Positions 36,007 through 44,870 of a stretch of DNA of 64,000 bases are shown one piece after another. The position numbers were made by a program, and so were the translations under genes. Positions within the stretch are counted from its first letter, which is position 1; every line of letters begins with the position of its first letter. The notes beneath the pieces were generated by a model. It was given only the letters and a program-made list of their open reading frames with translations, did not search any database and had not been told where the DNA came from. Source of the stretch: Pyrrhosoma nymphula (taxonomy: Eukaryota > Arthropoda > Insecta > Odonata > Coenagrionidae); NCBI GenBank assembly GCA_963573305.1, contig OY754337.1:51845164-51909163 (forward strand), in the 5' to 3' direction.

Positions 36007-36042
36007 TATAAGGCGATCCTTTCGGAGCAGAGATCATCAGTT
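36007..36042 (+). promoter_or_regulatory. TATA box plus arthropod initiator
   Basis: TATAAG at 36007-36012 and TCAGTT at 36037-36042. If transcription starts at the A of TCAGTT (36039), the TATA box begins at -32, the standard distance for arthropod core promoters. A CG-rich transcribed region and AATAAA at 36646 follow. Confidence 0.55.
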
Positions 36043-36086
36043 GCGGAGACGACACAAGCCCCCGGCCCTTCCCTGGATCCTTTCCA

Positions 36087-36300
36087 CCTCGGCGCAACGG
36101 ACACCGGCACTCTCCACCTACCTCGACGCAACGGCCACCGGCGTCATCCACCATCCTCCCTACCTCGGCGCAACGGCCACCGGCGCTTCCTACCCCCCTC
36201 GACGCAACGGCCACCGGCGTCATCCACCATCCTCCCTACCTCGGCGCAACGGCCACCGGCGCTTCCTACCCCCTTGACGCAACGGCCACCGGCGTCTACC
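36087..36300 (+). repeat. Minisatellite, period 76 bp (34+42)
   Basis: The box CCTCGRCGCAACGGCCACCG occurs six times, at 36087, 36121, 36163, 36197, 36239 and 36272, with alternating spacing 34, 42, 34, 42, 33. So the repeat unit is a pair of related half-units. One copy has ACGGACACC. Very high identity suggests recent expansion or homogenisation. Confidence 0.9.
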
Positions 36301-36665
36301 CACTCCTGCACCCCCTTCCTCTCCTACCTTTACCTCTCTCTGGTCAAGCAGAGATTGCCGGATGCCGCCACCGATCGCCTCCTCGCGTCAGAGGACCCAT
36401 GACCTGCATCGCAAGGCAACATCCCGCGGCCATGCACGCCAGTCCGGAGATAGACCAATCGCAAGGACCCCTAGGCCTGCATCACCAGACAACGTCCACA
36501 CCGCGTTCACCCCGCCAGAGTATCTCCGTGCGCCCAGCCGCCACTCCTCGAGACACGGGACGTCGCTACGCCTACGGAAACCTACCATTCCTTTCCTCCT
36601 TGAGTCCTGAGTTCCAATCCCTTTTTTTCCACTCCTAACTGTTTTGTGAATAAACCAACTGTTTG

Positions 36666-37076
36666 TTTTAAAAAGGAGAGAGCTCCTTTATTCCTTTCAT
36701 CCCTTTCCTATTCCCTTAAATTGGACCTGCGCTCCAAAGTCAGCCTCTCACGCCCATTCTCCTCAGAGGGACGGAGAGCTTAGCAACAGCTTCTCCTCAC
36801 TCTCATTCAGCGACGATGGAGAGGGCCCGGAGCACGTGCAAACGACACTATACTTGTTGCGTGGGTTGAGAAGCTTGTTTCTTTTTTCTGAATTAGACCT
36901 TAACATGGTGAAGGTTTACATGAATGTCCCTAAAAACTTTGAAATCATTTGATATATTATAAGGCTTTGAAATATTGTATTATTTTAAAATTGAAGTAAA
37001 ACCTTCATCTTTCGTGAAGAGCTCAGATTTTGAAAATTCGCGAAATAAACGTTCTAATAACATGTAATATTAATAA
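36666..37076. other. Non-coding stretch
   Basis: GC-richer to about 36850, then AT-rich. Nothing recognised. Confidence 0.4.
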
Positions 37077-37225
37077 AAACGATAGCACAGAGTATTATCC
37101 GCTAAACATTATTACCGAACATGGGTTCATCAATTTATAGCCATTATCAAGACCTTGATTATAATGAATTGCTGATAGTATGGTCGGTAATAATATAGAG
37201 TACGGATCAAACAAGACTATCGTTT
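37077..37225 (-). repeat. Foldback repeat with degenerate hammerhead-like centre
   Basis: Arms 37077-37125 and 37179-37225 are inverted copies (AAACGATAG and ATTATTACCGA blocks shared). Read on the minus strand, the left half gives CTTGATAATGGCTATA, then TTGATGAACCCATG, close to a CTGATGA ... GAAAC core with one insertion and one substitution. A decayed member of the foldback/hammerhead-like group. Confidence 0.5.
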
Positions 37226-37320
37226 AGATTTATCATGAGTTTGTCTGGAAAAATTAATCCTACTTCAGTGTAAATATAACTTTTTCAGGCTGGATATGGT
37301 GGAAGTTCTCGATATTCATA

Positions 37321-37515
37321 ATGAATAAAAACACTTGGTAATCTTCCACAGATTTATTTCTTTGGCACGACGCGTTTCACCACACTGTGGCATAACCACG
37401 TACACATGGGCATGGGTAATCATTGGCATTTGGCACATGATTATGCCATAGGGTGGTGAAACGCGTCGTGCCAAATAAATAAGTCTGTGGAAGATTACCA
37501 AGTGTTTTTATTCAT
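37321..37515 (+). repeat. Young foldback element with hammerhead-like arms
   Basis: Left arm 37321-37394 and right arm 37442-37515 are inverted copies over 74 bp with about four mismatches, separated by 47 bp. In the right arm, on the + strand at 37429-37475, lies TTTGGCAC, a TGATTA box, GCCAT-AGG-GTGGT, GAAAC, GC, GTC, then GTGCCAAA. The first and last segments pair perfectly (8 bp stem I) and the middle forms stem II (5 bp with two wobbles). This is the layout of a minimal type I hammerhead, with the first core box one or two bases off. The left arm carries the same second half on the minus strand. Confidence 0.65.
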
Positions 37516-38980
37516 AACGAACTACTCCAGTGTTCTGAACTATGCGAGTTTTTTTTTAATAAATAAAGTATACGTTTGCAAAATATTACTTCAAGTTATT
37601 CTCTGTTGAATACTCTGTTCTGGACGATCTTGCGTAAAAAAATCTAATATTTTCAATTATAAATTTAAGTATAGAGGTTTTTAAATGAAAATAGATAAGA
37701 TGGTTGACAAATAATAGGTACTTACTACGCATTATCTGTGCTTTGAATGCCTGATCTGCATGATCTTTCGTCAAAAACATTTCCAGTGAATTAAATTATG
37801 GGGAATTGTTTCAAATTTATAAATTCAATGAGTTATCCATTTAATAAACTTAAATATATAGTACTGGAATAGCATGGGCCCAAAGTTTCAGGATGTGAGA
37901 AAATTGGATCTTAATATATTGAGCCACGAACATTTTGATGGATTGGATGCCACTTTAGAAACGAACTGAGAAGACCGATGACCTGACACCGTGAACCTAA
38001 AGGGAAAACGTCCGATACATTCTTTCCGGTTTTTTTGTACAAGTATTTTCGCTGTTTTTATACTAAGGGAAACTATGTAATTTTATACTAATTTGAAATG
38101 TAAATTGTAAAAAGAAAACTTTTTCAGGGAATTAAAAAATTGGGGGAAATATTTTACTCTTAGGATTCCCTTGTATTTCTTTCCTGGCATTTAAAAAGAA
38201 ATTGATGACTCCCATGTCGGTTTTTAACCGTCATGTGGTTTATCTGTTCTTCCCGACCTCTTTTCTGGATAGCCGACTCGGAATCGGCCAATTGCTGTGG
38301 AATGCGAAAATCTGACAAAGCGGAAATATGAGAAAGCCGGGTAATAGACGTCTACATTTTTCTGATATGACTTGTTTATTTAATAATATAGTGGGTCCAT
38401 GAAACTTTCCAGAATAGTACCATTATTTTTTATAAACTTGTTTAATGAAGCTGGCGCATTCCATGTTCGGACTCTGAAGTAATGAAGACACTGGCAAACT
38501 TTAGGAAAATATACTTCTTTATACTTTATAATTGATGGTTAAAATATTTATTTTGAATAATAAAACCTTTTACTTTTCTGCACTTTATTTAAAACTGAGC
38601 CCAGTTTCAGCTTCAATTATCTCAAACCAACACCCTCATTTGTTATTTCTCTCTGTGTATATCTATTGGTTGTAGCTTTAGAATATGCCAAATGAAAGTG
38701 AAAGCGGTCGCAAGTTTTAAATAAAGTGTGGAAATAGGTATCTTTCACTTCACGAACTCATGCTTGAAACAATCAAATTTCCTAGGGTTAAAAGTTTCAT
38801 CTAAGTGGCACTAATTGGAAAATAAAATAAATTTAGGTACTCACTTGGTCATATTTTGGAGTGTGTGCATTGTACACTGTCCATGTTACTCTTTGGATAA
38901 GAAGGGTTTCTGTTTCCATTCTCATTTTTATAAGAGACTGAAAATTTTATATATTTGGTGATATCGGATTTGAGTAAATA
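37516..38980. other. Non-coding stretch
   Basis: AT-rich. No element, RNA or exon recognised. Confidence 0.4.
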
Positions 38981-38984
38981 GCGT

Positions 38985-39290
38985 TTTCATGTGAATAAGC
39001 ATCTACTCCCAATTCAACCATGGCTTTCACTACATTACCTTTCCTAGTACCGATGTCATCTCTGGAAAACACACTCAGCACTTCTTCTAAAACCGTCAAC
39101 CTAACTTCAATTAATACTAAGGAATAATTTTCTGTCAGTTTTTCGAATTTTTCGATAGTATTTTGGCATTGAAATCATGAATACTGGGGATGAGTCTTGT
39201 AATATGGCATTTCAAGCCAGTTCCCTTCATTGCATCTCTAATGTGACCAAGAGTATGCTTTGCGTTATGTGAAAAGTATATTGTCTCAGG
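38985..39290 (-). pseudogene. Decayed coding-like sequence, unknown protein
   Basis: On the minus strand a reading HNAKHTLGHIRDAMKGTGLK continues to FNAKIL, then shifts frame near 39150 and goes on as EKFEKLTENYSLVLIEVRLT and VFSRDDIGTRKGNVVKAMVE. The second part is open for about 75 codons. The two parts join naturally at one frameshift and have a plausible amino-acid mix, which suggests a dead gene or transposon fragment. I do not recognise the family. The open part lacks an ATG and can also be an exon. Confidence 0.35.
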
Positions 39291-40449
39291 TTAAAAATCG
39301 TATTCTAGCTAAACGTTTTTAGCATAATTTTAATTTGTTTACAAGTACGATTATATGAAAATGATGGAACTCTTTCAAAATGATTTTCAAACATTTACTC
39401 TGCATTTGTTTCAATTCTCTAGTGGTAAATTCTGGAGTGAAAAATTGACTTGTAAACTTAGTATGTTTTAACATAATTATTAATTACACAACTGTTTTTT
39501 TTGCGGCAACAAGGCGATCGATATAATACGTTAGATATGGTAGCGTGTGTGACGATACCAGTCGCGGAATTAATCACTGAAAACCTACATAGTTTGTTCA
39601 ATTAGTGACATTGCATTTTCGTGTGGAAGATTATGTAATACCGAGTAATGCCGAGCGCGATTTTTGGTAACTGGGATAAGAAAAATGTAAAATAAAACCA
39701 GTAGCGATTGTGAATTAAAGGAAGAGAATAATAATTCAAGTATGTGAGAGTGACAAATGTACTTAATACTCTTGAGTGACATGTAGGAAGAGGCTTACAA
39801 TACGAGAAGTATGACAAGTTTCTTAGCCCAGGAAAATTAGGTTTTAACCCGGAAATAATTAATAACAGAGCCGGACCTTTTTAAATGAAATTCAGGACCC
39901 CTTTGAAATGAACGTATCAAAAGTCCCAAGCGCTTCTAAGTGGGATAACGAAAATATCCTGGAAAAACCTGGAAATACTGGAGTTTTCCTGGAATTCGTG
40001 CTGTTCGGTAACTAGAAGATCTAGAGAGGTGTTCTTTTTTTTCGGTACACCTGTATTTAGTACTCTACATTTGTGAACGGTGTCCAGTAGCCTCCCGAGG
40101 CTTCCGTTCTGATCCTGGTCCACTAGAAGGTTATGAAGTGCCACATCATGAACTAATCTCGCCTTAAACCGATATTTGCCGGACTAGCAAGTCACGAAAC
40201 GGCATTACTAGAACTTGTTTCGGTGCTTGACACAAGTATAACCTTTCTGAGCACCAATACTTGCAGCGGCATCCCGATCCTGCCCACCTACAAGGTGCGA
40301 GAAGTGCCTGATCGTCTACAGCGATGCTCTGATGCCTTTTAAAGGGTGCTATTCGCTCGAGTATTCGTTTCTTCTTGAGCAAATTTTGGTTGAGCTGTGA
40401 CTTTTTACCTACTTTGCATCTTTTGTAGCCGACAATTACCCTCACTGCG

Positions 40450-40912
40450 TTAAAAAATTACCGTAAAAGGTTAACTTCAAGCGAGAGATATGTAAATAAA
40501 ATGTCCTCTGTCCTCCCGCTGCCAGCACCACCGGATGTCGAGAGCGCACGGTGGGGCAGTACTGGGTTATTGCGAGTTTGCGATGCTCCCCCTTCCCCCC
40601 TACTCGTGGCCGCCGCGTGCTGTAGCCTATTTGCTTTCCTCTCCTTTGCCGGTTACTCAAAATCCTCCCCTTCATCACGGCCTTCGCTGTCCATTCCAAC
40701 CACCTACTCTGCTTTTATCTTATCTCCTTCATAACTTTCCTTTTCCAACCATTATATTAAGCACTTCCTCGTTCGTCTTCCTTCCCGTCCATAGCACATC
40801 CTCCATTCTCCCTCACGCCGACATCTCAAACGCCTGCTGCCTATTCTCTTCCTCTGCTATAAGAGTCCAAGTTTCTGCACCATAAAACGTTACACTCCGT
40901 ACTAAGCTCTAC
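40450..40912 (-). pseudogene. LINE reverse-transcriptase 3' fragment (RTE/BovB-like)
   Basis: On the minus strand the reading is SVTFYGAETWTLIAEEENRQ then AFEMSA, a stop, RMEDVLWTGRKTNEEVLNIM, and after a frameshift a basic stretch with WTAKAVMKGRI and QRRGKQIGYS. This follows the family order YGAETWT, AFEM-WRRM, WT-TNEEVL, then a basic region. It lies inside the 39824-41443 element. Dead by stops and shifts. Confidence 0.75.
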
Positions 40913-41038
40913 GCCAGCCTTTTTTTCACTTTTACATGGAGTTAATGGACTATGTTGACATTTGACTACCATAAAGTTTTGGAAAATTGCCACAGCCTGG
41001 ATCGTCATCATCTCATGTTCTACCGACAGATTGGTTAG

Positions 41039-41220
41039 AATGAAAAGTTCTCGGGTTAGCCACCGGATAATAGTGTAGATCAGCACTGAAGTATCGATAG
41101 CGTAGTCTGCCATCTTCTTCAGCGTGACTGTCCACCTTGAAGAAAAAATTAAACTGCGCTATCGAAATTTCCATGTGGATTAACACCACCATCCGGTAGG
41201 AAACCCGAGAACTCTTCATT
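41039..41220. repeat. Foldback with almost no spacer
   Basis: The two halves (41039-41128 and 41131-41220) are inverted copies meeting at the centre. Shared blocks are AATGAAAAGTTCTCGGGTT, ACCGGAT, TCGATAGCG and TTCTTCA. A single-arm relative is at 30290-30352. Sequence such as ATCGAAATTTCC after CTTGAAGA is reminiscent of a hammerhead core but does not meet it. Confidence 0.7.
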
Positions 41221-41443
41221 GTAAATATTCGTCGGAAAACATAAGAGCTTTCAAAAGATTAGTAGATTGTATTTACAGTTTCTACGGCAACTACCCCTAA
41301 AACACCTGTTAGATGCATGCTAGCGGCCAAATTATACAGCAGAAAATAAAGTTTAAATACCGTGAATTTCATCTAAAAAGGTCCGGCTTTATTATTAATT
41401 ATTTTCGGGTTCGGGTCTAATTTTGTCTAATTTTCCTGGGCTA

Positions 41444-41709
41444 TCTGGAATAATGGATCGGATAAGTAAGTACGTAAATAATTTATTGATCGCACTGGAC
41501 ACAGATCCTTACGAGGAAAAAATACAAACATTTACGTACTTATATACATGTTCATATATGACACAATAAGAATAATTAAACGGTATATGTATTATAGATT
41601 AGTATGTATATATTTAACAGATATGTCTATATAGATATAGATTAAAGACTACAACAACAAACTATTACATATTTAGGAAAAATAAATAAATTTTACTTTA
41701 AATATTTTC
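41444..41709. other. Short non-coding stretch
   Basis: AT-rich, nothing recognised; may be the degraded tail of the LINE fragment that follows on the minus strand. Confidence 0.35.
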
Positions 41710-42115
41710 AATTTTATTTAGTGCTTTTAACATATACTTGCAAAGAGTTCCATATTTTGTTTGATGTAACAAAAAATGAATCATTGAATTTGGTGGTGCG
41801 ATGAGCATGAAAATAAAGCACCGAGGAATTGCTTCTAGTTATGACCCTACGGAAACTATGTACACACTTAAGAAATTGGAACAGATAGTTAAGCTCCTTG
41901 AATGAGAACAGCTGATGCAAAGACACACACTGCAAATACAATCGTCTATTTTTTGTTTTCCACTTTAATTGGTCTCTGCATGAGGGAAATATGATATTGG
42001 TGGCGTAATCCAAAGATGTACCGTACACATGAGTTTCGCACACGTTGTAACATAGCATTTAGTGTATCAGGCAGATCGTTGAATAACAGACAAAACCGGT
42101 TACGGAGAAGTCATA
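41710..42115 (-). pseudogene. LINE reverse-transcriptase 3' fragment (Jockey-like)
   Basis: Minus-strand reading DLPDTLNAMLQRVRNSCVRY then IFGLRHQYHIS and a stop. In a second frame NRRLYLQCVSLHQLFSFKEL continues to HRTTKFNDSFFVTSNKIWNS. These are the C-terminal blocks of Jockey-type reverse transcriptases (LQRVQN-C-R-IF-LR-HIS, RR--LQ--LHQL, HRT---NSF---IR-WNSLP) joined by one frameshift. It is distinct from both other LINE types in the window. Confidence 0.8.
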
Positions 42116-44279
42116 AGCGTTAATGGGGTGTAACTTTAGACTTCATCATGCTTTCGGCCATAATTTCATTATGACGGACTTCTCTCTTGCTTACGTATCA
42201 CCCCGGATACACTTTTTTGAGTTGAGGTAGCTCTTTGCCTCTCGAATTTTTCCTGCAATTGGGATCCGACTCGCAGGGAAAGAATTCCATCCCAAGGCTT
42301 GGCGGTACCATCGTGTTTAATTTGAAGTAGCAGACAAAGTGGTGCGTGTATATCTTACCTGACTGGTGAAAAATTAGGGCTGTCGGCCGTGTCCGCCATA
42401 CTCTCTCTCGGAGAAGAGTGCTCGGCAGTTTGAAGTGGATCTAGGATTGAAAAAGGGCGTGTTTATTTTATGGAAGTTTGCGCTAGATCTCACTTCACGT
42501 AAAATTTAATGACTTTGACCTCGTTATGATAGATATCTCATCTTTAAAGTGGCATCAAAGCATTATCTACATGCGTTTTTTTCATTTCAAGATATTAGCC
42601 GAAACACATTAGCCGTTTTTGTGGGATTTGGTGCATACCTATGTGCACTTCTAAATGAGTTTATTTAAAAAAAAGAAGGACGTTATCAAAAATAGATTAC
42701 GTAAAAAATTTCACCTTGTGGGGTTCGTATATTTTCTCAACTATTTTTAGAAATATACATATTAATAACTGTACCGACTTTACAAAATAGCAAAACCACT
42801 TTCGGTTGTGAAGATGTTGATTCTGGGCACGGGGCGGCGTTGAAGAAATGAGTCAAGATAGAAACCTTATAAATGTATGTTTAGTTAATTACTGAGAAGT
42901 TATGTCATAAAAACTAAATTTTTTGCACCAGCTACAGTAGTGGGCTGCATAAATTTAAAAATTCTTTTTGAAAGTTCCTAGGGATAAACCTGAAATCCTA
43001 GGGAAAAGCGTGATTTGAGTGTGCAATTAAGTGCCATTTGAATATTAAGAATTTTTTTCTTTGAGGTGGAAAGAACTATTTTTGTTTTTCACATGATTTA
43101 CGTAGCACATTGCATACGTTAGTCATAAATACAAATTAGTGATACCTACATCCATTAGTTATATCTAAAAATAAAATTGAAATAATTTCATCATACCGAC
43201 TTGGTTTTTTTTTGGCTATTCAATATTATTTTACTTTATATTTACTTTATATTTAATGCTAATTCAACGAATTCTTATGGAAAATGAAATATTTCGTGAA
43301 TTTTCTACCTTATATATGTATAGATTTTCTCTAAAATGCCAAAAAACACATTTGTTATTTTTTTATAATTGTTACTATCAAATATCAAGGGATCACTGAG
43401 TTCGATATCAAATATCACTGAGTTCGATATCCCAACAAACATATGTCAACATAATTGCGTCTAAAAATCGAATGCCATACCGAAAACTCTAGTCATTACG
43501 TGTTTCCATTTTAGAAAAAAAACTTCAAATTTAATTCTTGTACATTTCCATTACTGGCTGTGCGGTGAGTTTCAACGCATAAACAGATACAGTTAAATTA
43601 AATGAGGTCCAATAATTTGTATTCTATTAATTTAGAAGCTATTAAAATATGCGCTCAGTGACCCACTACTACCGCTCCTGTCACCTTAAGATTCATCATG
43701 ACCAATTGCGCTCTGGCAGTCTCTTGTCTTGAACGACGTGATGCCGGAACTAACTCCGCTGATCTTTCCATTCCTGATATTGCGCGCTTGGAATTTTGCT
43801 CTCTTGGCTCTTCGAGTTTACTACCTACTCTTCGGTAAATGAAAATTCTAATCGTTTAATCTCACATCAACACACATCAATCCAACGTAGTTACATCCTA
43901 ATTCGTGCTATGTAGCTCAAGTGGTCGTTGTTAAGTGCCCGCGGAAGGAATAGCGTTTACTCAAATGTTTATTCCAAATTCAAATGTCTATGTATATTTA
44001 TTTAGCTCTAGAGTTGTACCCAAAACTTGAAAAACACATAAATACGTGAAAAAGATACTTGAACATAAACTTAGGACGCTTCGATGGTTAATTCTTCATC
44101 GTCGGGAGGTAGAAGAATGGCTGAAGATCATGCTCTGTTCCCCTGAGGAGAAAGGGCAGGTATGTCCCGATCCCAAAGTACACTGTTTATTAAGGATATT
44201 GCCTTTCTTCCTGCATAATTTCTGTATTTAACCTTGGAATCCATTATTTTTACTCGTGATACTTTCATGCCCATTGGTG
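42116..44279. other. Non-coding stretch
   Basis: AT-rich. A small tandem repeat of ATATCAAATATCACTGAGTTCG-like units lies at 43379-43432, and an A-box-like TAGCTCAAGTGGTCG near 43913 has no B box. No gene recognised. Confidence 0.4.
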
Positions 44280-44348
44280 CCCTTGAAAATGAGGAATATA
44301 TAAAACGATATTCATCATATCGTTTTATGTATTCCTCATTTTCAAGGG
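44280..44348. repeat. Near-perfect hairpin, 31-bp arms, 7-nt loop
   Basis: Left arm 44280-44310 and right arm 44318-44348 are inverted copies with a single mismatch (a G:U pair if transcribed), loop TTCATCA. The arm begins CCCTTGAAAATGAGG. Size and pairing resemble a microRNA precursor, but the near-perfect symmetry fits better a tiny palindromic repeat or a recent inverted duplication. Confidence 0.85.
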
Positions 44349-44449
44349 TAAGATGTTTTCGATATTATTAGGAGGCTGGTATTGATATCCCTGATAATAA
44401 GCATCTAGTAACGGTGAACTATTTGAAATACTTCGAAGATGGAAAACTT

Positions 44450-44700
44450 AGGAGATTGACGTTGAGTATGAGAGCCGAGGGAGTTTGACATAGAAAAATG
44501 GACGAAAAGGAAAACAGACGAGGAAGTGTTTGCCATGGCTGATGAGAAAAGCAGGTAGGTTGCGAGAGACAATTAAGAGAAGACAGTGTAGTTGGATTTA
44601 TGAGGTCATGAGGAAATTGGGGCGTGGGTGTCATTGAAGGGAAAATCTAGTTAGATGGAAAATAGGGAGAAAGAGTCTTATCATTTTGCTTGAAAAGAAG
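44450..44700 (+). pseudogene. LINE reverse-transcriptase 3' fragment (RTE/BovB-like)
   Basis: The + strand reads KTDEEVFAMADEKSR, then in the next frame RLRETIKRRQCSWIYEVMRK, a stop, then ENLVRWKIGRKS. The match is to the NEEVLRR--EKRSLLETIKRR and WIGHVMRH segments of RTE-type proteins. Short and broken. Confidence 0.65.
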
Positions 44701-44775
44701 ATAGAGCGTGTATTTGATGAACTAAAGGAAGGAAACAAGGAAAAGAATTGGTGCGCACTTTCTTTTGGAAAAGTT

Positions 44776-44870
44776 TTAGTTGAGAGACAAACTATTGCAC
44801 AAACTATTCGTTTAGTTGAGTCACAAACTATTGCACAAACTATTCGTTAGTTGCACAAACTATTCGTTTG
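44776..44870 (+). repeat. Tandem repeat, 36-bp unit with internal 15-bp echo
   Basis: TTAGTTGAG, then ACAAACTATTGCACAAACTA, then TTCG occurs at 44776 and 44812; a shortened third copy begins near 44847. ACAAACTATT itself occurs five times. Confidence 0.85.

Larger units (their letters stand above)
36007..36665 (+). mobile_element. LTR-like block or short transcription unit with TATA, Inr, minisatellite and poly(A) signal
   Basis: In order: a TATA/Inr pair, a GC-rich region with a 76-bp minisatellite, more GC-rich DNA, then GTGAATAAACCAACTG at about 36643 with the poly(A) signal AATAAA. A CTTTATTCC-rich segment after it resembles U5 of insect LTR retrotransposons. That combination (promoter, R-like segment and poly(A) signal within about 700 bp) is what an LTR carries. 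No second copy or internal gag-pol lies in the window, so a solo LTR is possible. I could not define TG...CA ends or a target duplication. A short non-coding RNA gene is the alternative. Confidence 0.4.
39824..41443. mobile_element. Composite element with long inverted ends, 1620 bp
   Basis: Left end 39824-39894 and right end 41363-41443 are inverted copies: TAGCCCAGGAAAATTAG, a diverged stretch, then AATAATTAATAA and GCCGGACCTTTTT. The right copy is longer because of a small internal duplication of TCTAATTTT. TCT flanks both ends (39821-39823 and 41444-41446), a possible 3-bp target duplication. Inside lie a dead LINE fragment (40450-40912) and a foldback (41039-41220), so other repeats have either inserted into it or been captured. 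No transposase is recognised. Two overlapping minus frames at 39917-40445 have no known domain. Confidence 0.6.

Noticed and set aside
35571..36402. Frames of 94-132 codons rich in Trp/Gly or Pro/Arg
   Set aside because: Explained by C-rich skew and the 76-bp minisatellite; the repeated RRNGHRR reading is a by-product of the repeat.
43905..43960. A-box-like TAGCTCAAGTGGTCG as a tRNA gene
   Set aside because: No B box at tRNA spacing and no acceptor stem.
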